From CAZMNY01 sp964567745 (lineage in GTDB: Bacteria > Planctomycetota > Planctomycetia > Pirellulales > Pirellulaceae): a DNA stretch of 64,000 nt. A program made the position numbers and the translations under genes. Under the pieces are notes generated by a model. It was given only the letters and a program-made list of their open reading frames with translations, was not told the DNA's origin and ran no database searches. Positions 25,529 through 35,126 of the stretch are shown piece by piece; position 1 is the first letter of the stretch; every line of letters starts with the position of its first letter. The DNA is taken from NCBI GenBank assembly GCA_964567745.1, contig CAZMNY010000032.1, forward strand, positions 1-64,000, in the 5' to 3' direction.

Positions 25529-26758
25529 TCACTTCTCGAACGTGACCACGGGCGGGTGGGCATAGTCGTTCCATATCCGCTCCGCCCGCTCCACGTCCAA
25601 CTGGCCGTCGTGGACAAAATATCGAAAGCGGGACCGATACTCGCTCTTCGCCGAAATCTGGAAGCCGCCCAAGACCATCGGTGAGAAACTGAAATAGGGT
25701 TTTGAGGGGTGCAGTCTGACAGGTTGCGGGAATCGAAAGTTGTCGGGATGAGACATGATGGCGACGCCGCTGACGACGCCATTCGTCGTGCCGTAAAGAT
25801 CGCACCAACGCGGTCGACTGTGGTTACCATCTTTTCGAGTTTTTCCCTCACTCGTGAGAAAGTCGCCGGCGCCCGGCTTAAGCCATTCTGCCGGACCGCG
25901 AATTGCCATGGCGCCGTAGTGGTACTTGTTGATTTGCAGCGGTGATTCATTCGCAACGCGTTGTGTCGAAGTGAGGTCGAACAGAAAGCCATCGTCGATT
26001 GCGAAGACGGCCACTCGCCACGATTCCGACAAGACTTGCTTCTTCCCGCCAGGCGCCTTCAAGTCGCTGTGTCGTATCACCGAAGTGAAGCCGCCGTAAA
26101 CTGGGCCGCTCTCCACCGACTTGACTCGCTCGTGCTCGACCATCGCCGTCCTCTGCTTCTGATCCCAAAAATTCAGAGGACGTTTTTCGTAGGTCGTATT
26201 CGTCCAAGCGAACATGATTCCGTGTTGATGCGGATGGTCCGCAGCGAAGTCGCCAGTCACCCGTTGACCGTTCGGCGTAAGCAGAGGATGAATGTAACCG
26301 CTTCGTCCATAGTACAGTTCGTTCTTGTTCGGCGATTCAACTCGAGCATGATTGTAAAAGAGCGCTGGCTTGCCGTTGACGTCAATTATCATCTGCTTTC
26401 CGTCATCCTTGCAGACGACGCGAGGTGCGACCTTCTTTGTGATATTCGCTGTAGCGAGTCGATAGAGTTCCGTTTTGCCTGGCGCGAGCTTGTCGACGAG
26501 CCAAACGAGCTTGGCGGGCTTCACGCCGTCGAACTGCGCCGAGATCGTTTCGCCATCGCTCATTCGTGTGAGCGTGATCGACGTGTCCTTGCTCGCAAAC
26601 TGTTTCGGCAGAACAACCGACACTGGCGTGTTTTCGCGAGCATGCTCGCCTGCACTGACTCGCAGCGTCAATTCGGCGGACTCAGCAACGTAAGGCTGAA
26701 CTGAAACCGATGCAGCCAGTGCAGCGAAAATGCACAAAAGCATTCGTTGATTCAGCAT
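25529..26758 (-). CDS. Secreted DUF6807 (PmoA-like) family protein
   Basis: A 409-residue protein with an N-terminal signal peptide (MLLCIFAALAASVSVQPYVA). The core is the DUF6807 beta-sandwich seen in many planctomycete and Bacteroidetes secreted proteins; markers are KPALFYNHARVESP, GYIHPLLTPNGQRVTGDF and the His-rich DHPHQHGIMFAWTNT. The function is unknown; such proteins often lie beside Gfo/Idh or sugar-use genes. The frame is open to 26902, but the ATG at 26758 is chosen because the signal peptide starts there. It is divergent from the next PSD1 gene across a gap of about 0.8 kb. Confidence 0.85.
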   Translation of the reverse strand: MLNQRMLLCIFAALAASVSVQPYVAESAELTLRVSAGEHARENTPVSVVLPKQFASKDTSITLTRMSDGETISAQFDGVKPAKLVWLVDKLAPGKTELYRLATANITKKVAPRVVCKDDGKQMIIDVNGKPALFYNHARVESPNKNELYYGRSGYIHPLLTPNGQRVTGDFAADHPHQHGIMFAWTNTTYEKRPLNFWDQKQRTAMVEHERVKSVESGPVYGGFTSVIRHSDLKAPGGKKQVLSESWRVAVFAIDDGFLFDLTSTQRVANESPLQINKYHYGAMAIRGPAEWLKPGAGDFLTSEGKTRKDGNHSRPRWCDLYGTTNGVVSGVAIMSHPDNFRFPQPVRLHPSKPYFSFSPMVLGGFQISAKSEYRSRFRYFVHDGQLDVERAERIWNDYAHPPVVTFEK

Positions 26759-27555
26759 GATGATTCTCGAATTTGTCTTGTGTTGTGGCGATTCGTCAAC
26801 ACGTGAGACCAAGATAGGCCCGCGCGATGCGATCTCATGCAACGCCCTTTGTAGCTGTTCCGGACGAGCGTGAAAACAAGCGGCACAGCCGTCGAGATGC
26901 ACTCGTGCGCCTAACTGACGTGACTGCCGAATTCACATGTCTCTTAGTGCTTTTCGTGGCGAACTTCGTCTGGCGAGAAAGGACGAGTCGCGAAAAACAC
27001 GAAAAGGCCCAAAGCGGCGCAGCCGCAACCAGTTCGGCCAGGAAGACGAAGTGAGTGCCGGTCTGGCTTGTCGCTCTGTCGAAAACAAAGAGATGCACGC
27101 CAAGACGAGTAGAGCGCAAAGACGAGAAGTTGATCGACGTTGCTTAGTCCTTATTCCCTCTTCTCCCTTTCCACATCGATGCTCGATTTTCGATATACCG
27201 CGAATCACAGCCTTGTCTGCGGCGACGGGGTAAACGAATCGGCTTAGCCGCACACATCTTCGCGCTCTCAGCGTCTCCGCGCGAGCCCCTATTTTCATGC
27301 TTTCGACAACAAAGAGGAGACGGCACGCGGAGACGCGAAGACGACGGCAAGCATAGGCCCTTTCGCCTTTCTTCCTTCTTTTCCTTTCTCTTCTTCATTC
27401 TTGGTTCAATATTCGACATTCAATATTCCACCCGTTACACGATACTTACAGCGATGTTCGTTTCCGTTCGATGCTGGCTGCACGACGGAAGCGACTATTG
27501 GCTACAATGGAGGATCTGTTTTGAGCGTTTGGTTATCCCCGAAGGAATCTCGTCG
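26759..27555. other. Long intergenic region rich in degenerate repeats
   Basis: A 797-bp gap with no gene I can support. It holds, in order: a stretch at 26935-27050 with AAACACGAAAAGGCCCAAAG, where several frames read as Arg/Lys-rich nonsense; the 29-bp repeat at 27210-27238; a region at 27255-27345 of the CGCGGAGACGC type (GCGCGGAGACGCTGAGAGCG on the minus strand); and a pyrimidine-rich tract at 27358-27440 ending in the partial repeat ATTCGACATTCAATATTC. Short open frames here are low-complexity and are often mis-annotated as genes in related genomes. A promoter for the downstream PSD1 gene must lie near its end. Confidence 0.6.
27210..27238 (+). repeat. 29-bp dispersed repeat, copy 2
   Basis: Matches 17015-17043 at 26 of 29 positions in the same orientation, about 10 kb away and also between genes. 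Confidence 0.6.
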
Positions 27556-30500
27556 ATGCTGATCTTCCGATCGTCTTTATTCGCGACTGTCCTGCTGGTT
27601 GTTTGCGTTTCCACTTCTTGGCCAGACGACAAGATTCGCTACAACCGCGACGTGCGTCCGATTCTCGCCAATCACTGCTTTGCTTGTCATGGACCAGACG
27701 AAGATGCTCGTGAGGCGGACTTGCGGCTCGACCATCGAAGCAACGCCGTCGACACCGGCGCGATCGTGCCTGGCAAATTTGAGGAAAGCGAGATGATCAA
27801 CCGAATCGTCTCGACTGATGACGACGAACGGATGCCGCCCCCTGACTTCAAGAAGCAACTCACGGATGCTCAAAAGGAAGTGCTCAAACGCTGGATCGCC
27901 GGAGGCGCCAAGTACGAATTGCATTGGTCGTTCGTGACGCCTCAAAAGCCGACACCGCCAACCGTTGTCGGCGCGAAAAACTCGATCGATCGATTTATAC
28001 AGGGCCAGCTTATCAAGCAAGGGCTGAAGCCATCTCCGATCGCCGACCGCGAAACTTTGATCCGTCGCGTGACGCTCGACTTGACCGGTCTGCCGCCAAC
28101 GGCCGCAGAAGTCGATGCGTTTCTTGCCGACAAGTCGCCCAGGGCATGGGAGAACCTCATTGATCGGTTGCTCGAGAAGCCGGCCTACGGCGAGCACATG
28201 GCCCGCTATTGGCTCGACCTGGCTCGCTACGCCGACACGCACGGCTTGCATCTCGACAATGAGCGATCGATGTGGCCCTATCGCGATTGGGTCGTTCGCT
28301 CGTTCAATCAGAATCTCACGTTCGACAAATTCACCCGCTGGCAAATCGCAGGCGACTTGTTGCCCAAACCGACGATCGATCAACGAATCGCCTCGGGATT
28401 CAATCGCTGCAACGTTTCGACAAGCGAGGGCGGCAGCATTAACGAGGAGTGGGTCTATCGCTACGCCGTCGATCGAACGTCCACGTTCGTCGAAGTTTGG
28501 ATGGGGATGACGGCCGGATGCGCCGTCTGTCACGACCACAAGTTCGATCCGCTTTCGATGCGCGAGTACTACTCGCTCTATTCGTTCTTCCACAGCGCCG
28601 CTGATCCCGCAATGGACGGAAACAAGATCGACACGCCGCCGGTGATGCGAATCACGTCGCCCGAGGATAAAAAACGCGTCGCCGAGCTCGACGTTCGAAT
28701 CGCCGACATCGACAAGCAAATTCGATCGGCGGCCCTAGCGCTCGACTACGTTGATCCTGTGTCACTCGATCCTCGGCCGGAGCCCAAGTCGGTTGAGTCG
28801 ATTTGGTTTGAGGACAACTTTCCCAGTGGTGCCAAGCCTCAGGCGACTTCGGACGCGCCGTTGAGGTTGATCGGCAAGGAAGACGGGCCCGTGTTTAGCG
28901 GCAATCAGGCTTTGACGCGAACTTCAAAGAGCGCCGTCAGTCAGGACTTCTTCAATGGCGGCGTTTCGTTCACGATCCCCAAGAATGGCAAGTTCTTTGT
29001 CTACTGCTTTCTCGACAAGGCGTCGCCGCCCGAAACCATTATGGTTCAGTTTCATTCCGGCGGATGGAAGCACCGAGCGGTGTGGGGCAAGGCGGAAAAG
29101 ATCCCATTCGGCAAACCGAAGACAACGGAAAAAGTCAGCATGGGACCGTTGCCCAAGCTGGGCGAATGGGTTCGCTTGGAATTCACTGCCGCCAAGGTCG
29201 GACTCAAGCCGAGCGCCAAAGTCGAAGGATTCGCCTTCACTCAGTTCTCTGGCACGGTGACCTGGGATCATCTGGGCATCTCGGCGACGACCGATATTGC
29301 CAACGACCCCGCTTGGTCATGGGAGATTTGGAAGAAACGAAATCAGGGCAAACGCAATAACACTCTGCCGGAAGGTCTGCGCCAATTGGTGCGAGGCAAG
29401 CCCGCTGAAAAATGGACTGAGGACGAGACGAAGCGAGTGTTCGGGTTCTGGCTGACTCGGTTTTACGAGGGAGCTCGAGACTCGTTGCAGCCGTTTGAAA
29501 CTCAGCAGGCTGCCCTGGAACAAGAGAAGGAGAAGATTACGCAGAGTGCTCCGATCACAATGGTCATGGCCGACCTCGCCAAGCCTCGCGAGAGTTTTGT
29601 CATGCTGCGAGGGCAATACAACAAACCGGGCGAAAAAGTCTCGCGCGGCGTGCCGTCATTCCTGCCGCCCCTGCCAGAGAAGCCAGCCGACCGCGACTAC
29701 AACCGATTGGATCTCGCCAATTGGCTGGTCAGCGGCAAACATCCACTGACGTCACGTGTTGTTGTAAACCGATTTTGGCAGCAGTTTTTTGGAGTCGGTC
29801 TCGTGCAAACGAGCGCCGACTTTGGCACGCAAGGCGAACTGCCAAGCCATCCGGAGTTGCTTGATTATCTAGCAATTCAATTTGTTGAGGACGGTTGGGA
29901 TGTGCAGGATCTCGTGAAGTTGATTGTGACCAGTCACGCCTACCGACAAAGTTCGGCTGTCACCCCAGAATTGATAGCCAAGGATCCAAGTAATCGATTG
30001 CTCGCGCGCGGCCCGCGTTTTCGACTCGACGCCGAGGTGCTCCGTGACCAATCGCTTTACATTGGCGGGCTGCTGGTGCCAACGGTTGGAGGCAAGGGCG
30101 TCCGGCCGTATCAGCCGCCTAACATTTGGGAGCCAGTCGGGTTCGGCAGCAGCAATACTCGGTACTACAAGCAAGACAGCGGCGACGAGCTCTACCGACG
30201 CAGCTTGTACACGTTCCTCAAGCGAACCGCGCCGCCTCCGTTCATGAGTACATTCGACGCGCCCAATCGCGAACAAAGTTGTACCGTGCGCGGACGAAGC
30301 AACACGCCGATGCAGGCGCTTCAGCTTATGAACGACATTCAGCACGTCGAAGCCGCCCGTAACTTTGCTCAGCGAATTCTCAAAGCGGGCGGGGCGACTG
30401 ACGATGAGAAGGCTCGCTGGGCCTGGCGGACGGTAACTTGCCGCCAAGCAAAAGCGTTTGAAATCGAAATCACGCTGGACGTGCTGAAGACACACCGAAA

Positions 30501-30651
30501 ACGCTATTCGAAAGACGGCAAGGCGGCAGCGCAGTTGATTAGCTACGGCGAATCGAAACGAGATGAATCGCTGGAAGCCGCCGAGCATGCCGCTTGGACT
30601 TTAGTCGCCAATCTGCTGCTGAACCTCGATGAGGTCGTCACCAAGAATTGA
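27556..30651 (+). CDS. PSD1 and planctomycete cytochrome c domain protein with inserted beta-sandwich (pair 2)
   Basis: A 1031-residue secreted protein: signal peptide (SSLFATVLLVVCVSTSW), haem c motif CFACHGPDE at about residue 42, DUF1549 (about 145-360, with VTLDLTGLPPTAAEVDAFLA and AGCAVCHDHKFDPLSMREYY), then an insert of about 190 residues (about 405-600) rich in beta strand (SFTIPKNGKFFVYCFLDK, FAFTQFSGTVTWDHLGIS) that looks like a ConA/LamG-type sugar-binding fold. DUF1553 follows (VVNRFWQQFFGVGLVQTSAD, CTVRGRSNTPMQALQLMND). The ATG at 27556 has GAAGGA 9 bases upstream. A DUF1501 gene follows after 56 bases. The cytochrome part suggests electron transfer; substrate unknown. Confidence 0.88.
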   Translation: MLIFRSSLFATVLLVVCVSTSWPDDKIRYNRDVRPILANHCFACHGPDEDAREADLRLDHRSNAVDTGAIVPGKFEESEMINRIVSTDDDERMPPPDFKKQLTDAQKEVLKRWIAGGAKYELHWSFVTPQKPTPPTVVGAKNSIDRFIQGQLIKQGLKPSPIADRETLIRRVTLDLTGLPPTAAEVDAFLADKSPRAWENLIDRLLEKPAYGEHMARYWLDLARYADTHGLHLDNERSMWPYRDWVVRSFNQNLTFDKFTRWQIAGDLLPKPTIDQRIASGFNRCNVSTSEGGSINEEWVYRYAVDRTSTFVEVWMGMTAGCAVCHDHKFDPLSMREYYSLYSFFHSAADPAMDGNKIDTPPVMRITSPEDKKRVAELDVRIADIDKQIRSAALALDYVDPVSLDPRPEPKSVESIWFEDNFPSGAKPQATSDAPLRLIGKEDGPVFSGNQALTRTSKSAVSQDFFNGGVSFTIPKNGKFFVYCFLDKASPPETIMVQFHSGGWKHRAVWGKAEKIPFGKPKTTEKVSMGPLPKLGEWVRLEFTAAKVGLKPSAKVEGFAFTQFSGTVTWDHLGISATTDIANDPAWSWEIWKKRNQGKRNNTLPEGLRQLVRGKPAEKWTEDETKRVFGFWLTRFYEGARDSLQPFETQQAALEQEKEKITQSAPITMVMADLAKPRESFVMLRGQYNKPGEKVSRGVPSFLPPLPEKPADRDYNRLDLANWLVSGKHPLTSRVVVNRFWQQFFGVGLVQTSADFGTQGELPSHPELLDYLAIQFVEDGWDVQDLVKLIVTSHAYRQSSAVTPELIAKDPSNRLLARGPRFRLDAEVLRDQSLYIGGLLVPTVGGKGVRPYQPPNIWEPVGFGSSNTRYYKQDSGDELYRRSLYTFLKRTAPPPFMSTFDAPNREQSCTVRGRSNTPMQALQLMNDIQHVEAARNFAQRILKAGGATDDEKARWAWRTVTCRQAKAFEIEITLDVLKTHRKRYSKDGKAAAQLISYGESKRDESLEAAEHAAWTLVANLLLNLDEVVTKN

Positions 30652-30707
30652 TGGTGGCGCATTTCGCTTAACGCAAAAATCTACTCCCCAGCTACGAGCA
30701 ATCAGCA

Positions 30708-32183
30708 ATGAACCCCGCCCAAAGATTCCATCAACTCGAAACGCGTCGCCAATTTTTTCGCGGCGCTGGGCTCAACGTCGGAAGTATCGCCTTGGCCGGA
30801 CTCTTGGGTGCCGATGCGCTCGGGGACGGTAAGGCAAAGTCGACTGCGAGCGACGTGCACCCCGCGCTGCCTGGCTTTCCTCACTTCGCTCCCAAAGCGA
30901 AACACCTCATCTATCTGCACACCAACGGCGCCCCGTCGCAACTCGACTTGTTCGACCACAAGCCGCAATTGCAGAAGTACTTCGACAAGGACCTGCCCGA
31001 CTCGGTCCGCAACCAGCAACGCATCACGACGATGACGAGCGGGCAAGCTCGCTTTCCCGTGGCACCGAGTAAATTCAAATTCGAGCAGTGCGGCGAATCG
31101 GGAATCTGGATGAGTGAATTGCTGCCGCACATGAAGACGATTGCCGACGACATCGCGATGATCAAGTCGGTCAACACCGAGGCGATTAATCACGATCCTG
31201 CGTGCACGTTCGTGATGACGGGAAGCGAAGTGCCGGGCAAACCGAGTCTCGGTTCTTGGCTCAGCTACGGCCTGGGCAGCGCCGGCCAAGACCTGCCGGC
31301 TTTTGTCGTGTTCACGCCGTCGTTCCCCAAGGCAAGCCAGGCTCAGGCCTTGTTTACTCGCATGTGGAGCAGTGGTTTCCTGGCGACGAAGTACGACGGC
31401 GTCGCGCTTCGAGGAACCGGTGATCCGGTCCTGTACGTGAAGAATCCGCCCGGAGTCAATCAAAGTGACCGACGATCGATGCTCGACGCGCTGAACAAGT
31501 TGAATCAACTCAACTACAAGCGTTTGGGCGATCCCGAAACTCAGACTCGAATCGCCCAGTACGAAATGGCGTTCCAAATGCAGACGAGTGTGCCTGAGCT
31601 GACCGACATCAAGTCGGAAAGCAAGTCGACGCTGGAAATGTATGGCCCGGAAGTCACCAAGCCGGGAACGTACGCTCACTCGGCATTGCTGTCGCGACGT
31701 CTCATCGAACGCGGCGTGCGCGCGGTGCAGGTTTTGCATCGCGGTTGGGATCAACACGGTAGTTTGCCGCGATTGATCAAAGGGCAATGCATGGATGTCG
31801 ATCAGCCAACGGCCGCACTAATGCAAGATCTCAAGCAGCGCGGGTTGTTAAAAGATACGCTCGTTGTCTTTGGCGGCGAGTTTGGGCGGACGGTTTATTC
31901 ACAGGGAACGCTGACCAAAGAAAATTACGGTCGCGATCATCATCCGCGAAACTTTTGCATGTGGATGGCCGGCGGCGGGATCAAGGCCGGCGTGACTCAC
32001 GGTGAGACCGATGACTTCAGCTACAACGTGACCGAGTCGCCCGTGCATCTCAACGAACTCAACTCGACCATCCTCCACTGCATGGGCATCGACAGCAATC
32101 GCTTCACCTACCCCCACCAAGGCCTCGATCAAGCCTTGACTGGTGTGGAAGAGGTCAAGCCAGTCAAGGCGATACTCGCCTAA
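30708..32183 (+). CDS. DUF1501 domain-containing protein (pair 2)
   Basis: A 491-residue protein with a Tat-like leader (ETRRQFFRGAGLNVGSIALA). Core motifs: AKHLIYLHTNGAPSQLDLFD, RGVRAVQVLHRGWDQHG, LVVFGGEFGRTVYSQG and GRDHHPRNFCMWMAGGGIKAG, all matching the other DUF1501 genes in the window but with only moderate identity, so the pairs diverged long ago. It forms a unit with the PSD1 gene 56 bases upstream. It ends close to the convergent DUF1559 pseudogene. Function unknown, assumed surface-located. Confidence 0.88.
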   Translation: MNPAQRFHQLETRRQFFRGAGLNVGSIALAGLLGADALGDGKAKSTASDVHPALPGFPHFAPKAKHLIYLHTNGAPSQLDLFDHKPQLQKYFDKDLPDSVRNQQRITTMTSGQARFPVAPSKFKFEQCGESGIWMSELLPHMKTIADDIAMIKSVNTEAINHDPACTFVMTGSEVPGKPSLGSWLSYGLGSAGQDLPAFVVFTPSFPKASQAQALFTRMWSSGFLATKYDGVALRGTGDPVLYVKNPPGVNQSDRRSMLDALNKLNQLNYKRLGDPETQTRIAQYEMAFQMQTSVPELTDIKSESKSTLEMYGPEVTKPGTYAHSALLSRRLIERGVRAVQVLHRGWDQHGSLPRLIKGQCMDVDQPTAALMQDLKQRGLLKDTLVVFGGEFGRTVYSQGTLTKENYGRDHHPRNFCMWMAGGGIKAGVTHGETDDFSYNVTESPVHLNELNSTILHCMGIDSNRFTYPHQGLDQALTGVEEVKPVKAILA

Positions 32184-32198
32184 TTTCCACTATCGCTT

Positions 32199-32792
32199 CT
32201 AGTCCGAAGTTGAATTCGGATCGCTTAGCGCAGCGAGCACTCTTGGGTCGAGTTTGTTGCTGAGAACGCGCGTTGATCCGTCCAACATGTCGAATCGATT
32301 CGTGCGGCTGGTCGCGCTGCCGAAGCCGTCACTCTTGCCCAAGCCGCGAAGCGGGGCGCGGCTGTTGTGAGGCGATCCCCAGGGCACGAATTCCGATTGG
32401 ACCTCTCCGATCATGAGCGTGTTTGAATTCCCGTCCGCCAACTGCGTCGACTTAGGGCGATCGAAAACTTGGCTGTTGCCGGCGAAGTGGTTGAGCCCTA
32501 ATCCTTGCGTGTCGTGAATCGGCGGACCTTGCAATTCGGGATTGAGAAACAGGGGAACCAACTTTCGAAAATGAGGCAAGTTGGGGGGATCGTCCCACTT
32601 CTTGTGATAGTCGACATTCGGCTTCACGTGCCCCAGATAGGGCAGAACGACTGTGAATCAACTATGAGGTTGCCCGAACGGACTTGCAGTCCGGTTAGTG
32701 GGAAATCGGTTGTGGGAGCCTTCAAAGTTCTGGATGCCGAAAGCTTGCATCTTGAGATGGTTTCTGGCGTTCCGTATTCGGGATGAACACCT
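32199..32792 (-). pseudogene. C-terminal DUF1559 domain, broken by a frameshift and a nonsense codon
   Basis: Reading frame 32199-32792 (minus) gives a clear DUF1559-type domain: HLKMQAFGIQNFEGSHNRFP near the start, then FGQPHS-stop-FTVVLPYLGH, later LADGNSNTLMIGEVQ and LDGSTRVLSNKLDPRVLAAL. The TGA at 32658-32660 replaces what in the family is normally Trp (PHSW). Upstream, the frame closes at 32793, while the neighbouring membrane protein (32624-33181) continues in another frame, so a frameshift lies around 32770-32800. A 142-codon frame from a GTG at 32627 could still be translated, but it would lack half of the domain. DUF1559 proteins are planctomycete pilin-like or secreted proteins of unknown role. 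Confidence 0.75.
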
Positions 32793-33181
32793 TCACCAAA
32801 CAAAGCCGTATCTGATCTTGCAAGCCAGGCGAGTTGATGTGTTGCTCCGATCATGGCGACGCCAGCGGCAAATAGGTCAACCACAGATGCAGTCAACGCG
32901 ACCGTCCAGCGAAGACGCCAAACGCTATTCTCGCCAGTATGCCAACTTCGGAATAACCACCCCAAGATGCTATGGCCAAGGCAAGAAACGGTCAGTAGGC
33001 CAATGCCGAAAACGGCCATGCCAGACCAGTTGATGCGAATCGCTGGCGCCACTTGAGCAATGAAACGGATCCAGCCGAAAATCAGCTCCGCCACGACTTG
33101 GCCGCTTGGATGCGACCAGCGCCACACGACGACCGCAGCCCAGGCGAACAGTCCGATTGCCCATTTTGGTAGCCGTTTCAT
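32624..33181 (-). pseudogene. N-terminal membrane part of the broken DUF1559 gene
   Basis: An open frame of 185 codons with about four hydrophobic helices in the first 125 residues (WAIGLFAWAAVVVW, MAVFGIGLLTVSCLGHSILG, AALTASVVDLF-type segment VALTASVVDLFAAGVAMIG). After residue about 135 the translation stops resembling anything, and the overlapping frame becomes a DUF1559 domain. The whole therefore reads as one former membrane-anchored DUF1559 protein. The ATG at 33181 overlaps the stop of the upstream gene (ATGA), so it is translationally coupled to it. As it stands, a membrane protein with an out-of-frame tail would be made. Confidence 0.65.
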
Positions 33182-33675
33182 CGTTGGCCCTCATTACTAG
33201 TTGGCACCGCAACCGTAGTCGTTGTGTTCGACTCGTTCGCCGAATCGCCTCGGGCTTGAATCACGTCCACCTCATCATCATTCAGCGCGTCGCCTTCGCC
33301 CAACTTATAGGTCAGACCGTCTTTCTTCCATTCGCCGGGCGTCATCAACTCGCGCGCTCTCGAGATCATTGTCAGGACGATGACGAATAGCGCGCCCCAA
33401 AGCACGACGAGCGAAACGGCTCGAAGGTAACTGAGTTTGGGTAGCCGTTGAAAATCACGGGCCAAGTAATTCCAGAGAATCTGAATCGCGAAGGAAGTCA
33501 GCGCCAGGGCGGCGAGAAAAAATGAGATCGCTTGGATTCGCTGTTGGGGCTCCTCGTTCAGTCGTAAGACCGTTCGAATGTCTTCCGGCAATACACTCGG
33601 CATCCCCGCATGCGACAGAGACGTAAGAGCGAAGAAAACGCCCAACGTGGCGATGCAGCCAACTCGGGCGCTCAT
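33178..33675 (-). CDS. Small membrane protein paired with a DUF1559 gene
   Basis: A 165-residue protein. The N-terminus looks like a signal peptide (CIATLGVFFALTSLSHAG), followed by an amphipathic stretch and two more membrane helices (ISFFLAALALTSFAIQILWNYLA and VSLVVLWGALFVIVLTMIS). The C-terminal 50 residues are polar, with Asp/Asn/Thr-rich sequence. I do not recognise a named family; pairs like this with a downstream membrane-anchored DUF1559 gene occur in planctomycetes, as far as I recall. The stop overlaps the start of the downstream gene by 4 bases (ATGA). The ATG at 33675 starts the signal peptide. The partner is broken, so its role may be lost. Confidence 0.7.
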   Translation of the reverse strand: MSARVGCIATLGVFFALTSLSHAGMPSVLPEDIRTVLRLNEEPQQRIQAISFFLAALALTSFAIQILWNYLARDFQRLPKLSYLRAVSLVVLWGALFVIVLTMISRARELMTPGEWKKDGLTYKLGEGDALNDDEVDVIQARGDSANESNTTTTVAVPTSNEGQR

Positions 33676-33815
33676 TTTGAGCCTCTCTTGGAACAGGAAT
33701 GGAACAACATGGTAATCTTAGTGAACTGAAACCAGATTCATCAACACAAGCGCTGGCGGCGGACGGATCATCGGGCGAAAGTCCATTCGAAATTCCTTAG
33801 CGATTGGAGAGCAAC

Positions 33816-35126
33816 ATGTCACGTAGCAAGATCGTTCGAAGGCGACTCACGCGGCGGGAATTGATGGTCAACGCGTCGCTCGCCGGTGCAGGAGTTTGGT
33901 TGTCGAGCGGCACAAGCAGTCGCGCGGAAAAGTCGCCGAATGAAAAACTAAGCATCGCATTAGTCGGAGCCGGTGGTCGTGGCTCAGCAAATCTCTCGGG
34001 CGTTTCGAGCGAGAACATTGTCGCGCTGTGCGACGTTGACGAGCGTCGGGCCGGAACCTCTTTCGCCAAGCACCCCACAGCGCGCAAGTTTCACGACTTT
34101 CGGAAGATGCTCGAGCAGATGGAGAGTCAGATCGACGCGGTCGTCGTCAGCGCTCCAAACCACATCCATGCGCCGGCCAGTGCGTTGGCGATGCGGATGG
34201 GTAAACATTGCTATTGTGAGAAGCCGCTGACCCATTCGGTCCACGAGGCTCGCACCATCGCCAATATCGCCGCTGAAAAGAAAGTGGCGACGCAGATGGG
34301 AACGCAGATTCACGCCAGCGGCAACTACCGCCGAGTTGTCGAGTTGATTTCAGCTGGCGCGATCGGACCGGTCAGTGAAGTTCACATTCGATTAGCGGGT
34401 GGGGGGACGGCGGGTGATCGGCCAATGGAGACGCCGTCCGTTCCGAGTCAGCTGAAGTGGGACTTGTGGCTCGGGCCAGCACCGTCTCGTCCGTACCATC
34501 CATGTTACGTCCCGCACGATTGGCACTACTGGTGGGACTTTGGCGGCGGCGCGTTGGGTAACATGGGCTGTCATTATTTGGACCTTGCCTTTTGGGCGCT
34601 TGAGCTGCGGCATCCGACGTCGATTGAAACGGAAGGCGCGAAGGCCCACCCCGAGAGCACTCCGCGACCGATGACCGTGCGCTGGCAGTTCCCGGCGCGA
34701 GGCGAACGTCCGCCGGTCACTCTGACCTGGGATCACGGCCGCAAGCGACCTCCGTTTTGGAAAAAACACAACCTGCCCGACTGGCCGTGGGGAGTCTTCG
34801 TCGGTTCGAGGGGAATGTTACTGGCCAACTACGGCCAGCACTCGCTGTGGCCGGAATCACGCTTCTCCGACTTTGAACGGCCAGAACGATCGATTCCCGA
34901 TTCGATTGGGCATCACAAGGAGTGGATCACCGCCTGCAAGACAGGCAGCGCGACGACGTGCAACTTCGACTACGCCGGCACCGTGACCGAAACGATCTTG
35001 CTCGGCAACGTCGCCCACCGCTGCGGCAAGAAGATCGTTTGGGACGCGGAAAACCAAAAGATCCCCAACGCTCCCGACGCCGAACAATTCCTCCAACGCG
35101 AGTACCGACCCGGCTGGACGTTGTAG
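33816..35126 (+). CDS. Secreted Gfo/Idh/MocA family oxidoreductase
   Basis: A 436-residue protein with a Tat-type leader (RRRLTRRELMVNASLAGAG). The NAD-binding loop IALVGAGGRGSANLSGVSS and the CEKPLTHSVHEARTIA motif (EKP Lys) define the family. The C-terminal domain includes the WHYWWDFGGGALGNMGCHYL block that carries the catalytic Asp/His region of this subgroup. The ATG at 33816 has GGAG 7 bases upstream, so it is preferred over the in-frame TTG at 33804. It is presumed to act on sugars or inositols in the periplasm, substrate unknown. It is a distinct paralogue from the Gfo/Idh gene at 19.2 kb. Confidence 0.86.
   Translation: MSRSKIVRRRLTRRELMVNASLAGAGVWLSSGTSSRAEKSPNEKLSIALVGAGGRGSANLSGVSSENIVALCDVDERRAGTSFAKHPTARKFHDFRKMLEQMESQIDAVVVSAPNHIHAPASALAMRMGKHCYCEKPLTHSVHEARTIANIAAEKKVATQMGTQIHASGNYRRVVELISAGAIGPVSEVHIRLAGGGTAGDRPMETPSVPSQLKWDLWLGPAPSRPYHPCYVPHDWHYWWDFGGGALGNMGCHYLDLAFWALELRHPTSIETEGAKAHPESTPRPMTVRWQFPARGERPPVTLTWDHGRKRPPFWKKHNLPDWPWGVFVGSRGMLLANYGQHSLWPESRFSDFERPERSIPDSIGHHKEWITACKTGSATTCNFDYAGTVTETILLGNVAHRCGKKIVWDAENQKIPNAPDAEQFLQREYRPGWTL

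Noticed and set aside
26835..27440. Several 60-120 codon frames in both directions
   Set aside because: Arg/Lys/Ser-rich, low complexity, overlapping on both strands, and coincide with degenerate repeats.
27577..28719. Minus-strand open frame of 380 codons
   Set aside because: Antisense to the PSD1 gene with a haem c motif; the translation is Arg/Val-rich with no domain.
30702..31787. Minus-strand open frame of 361 codons
   Set aside because: Antisense to the second DUF1501 gene; no recognisable domain and atypical composition.
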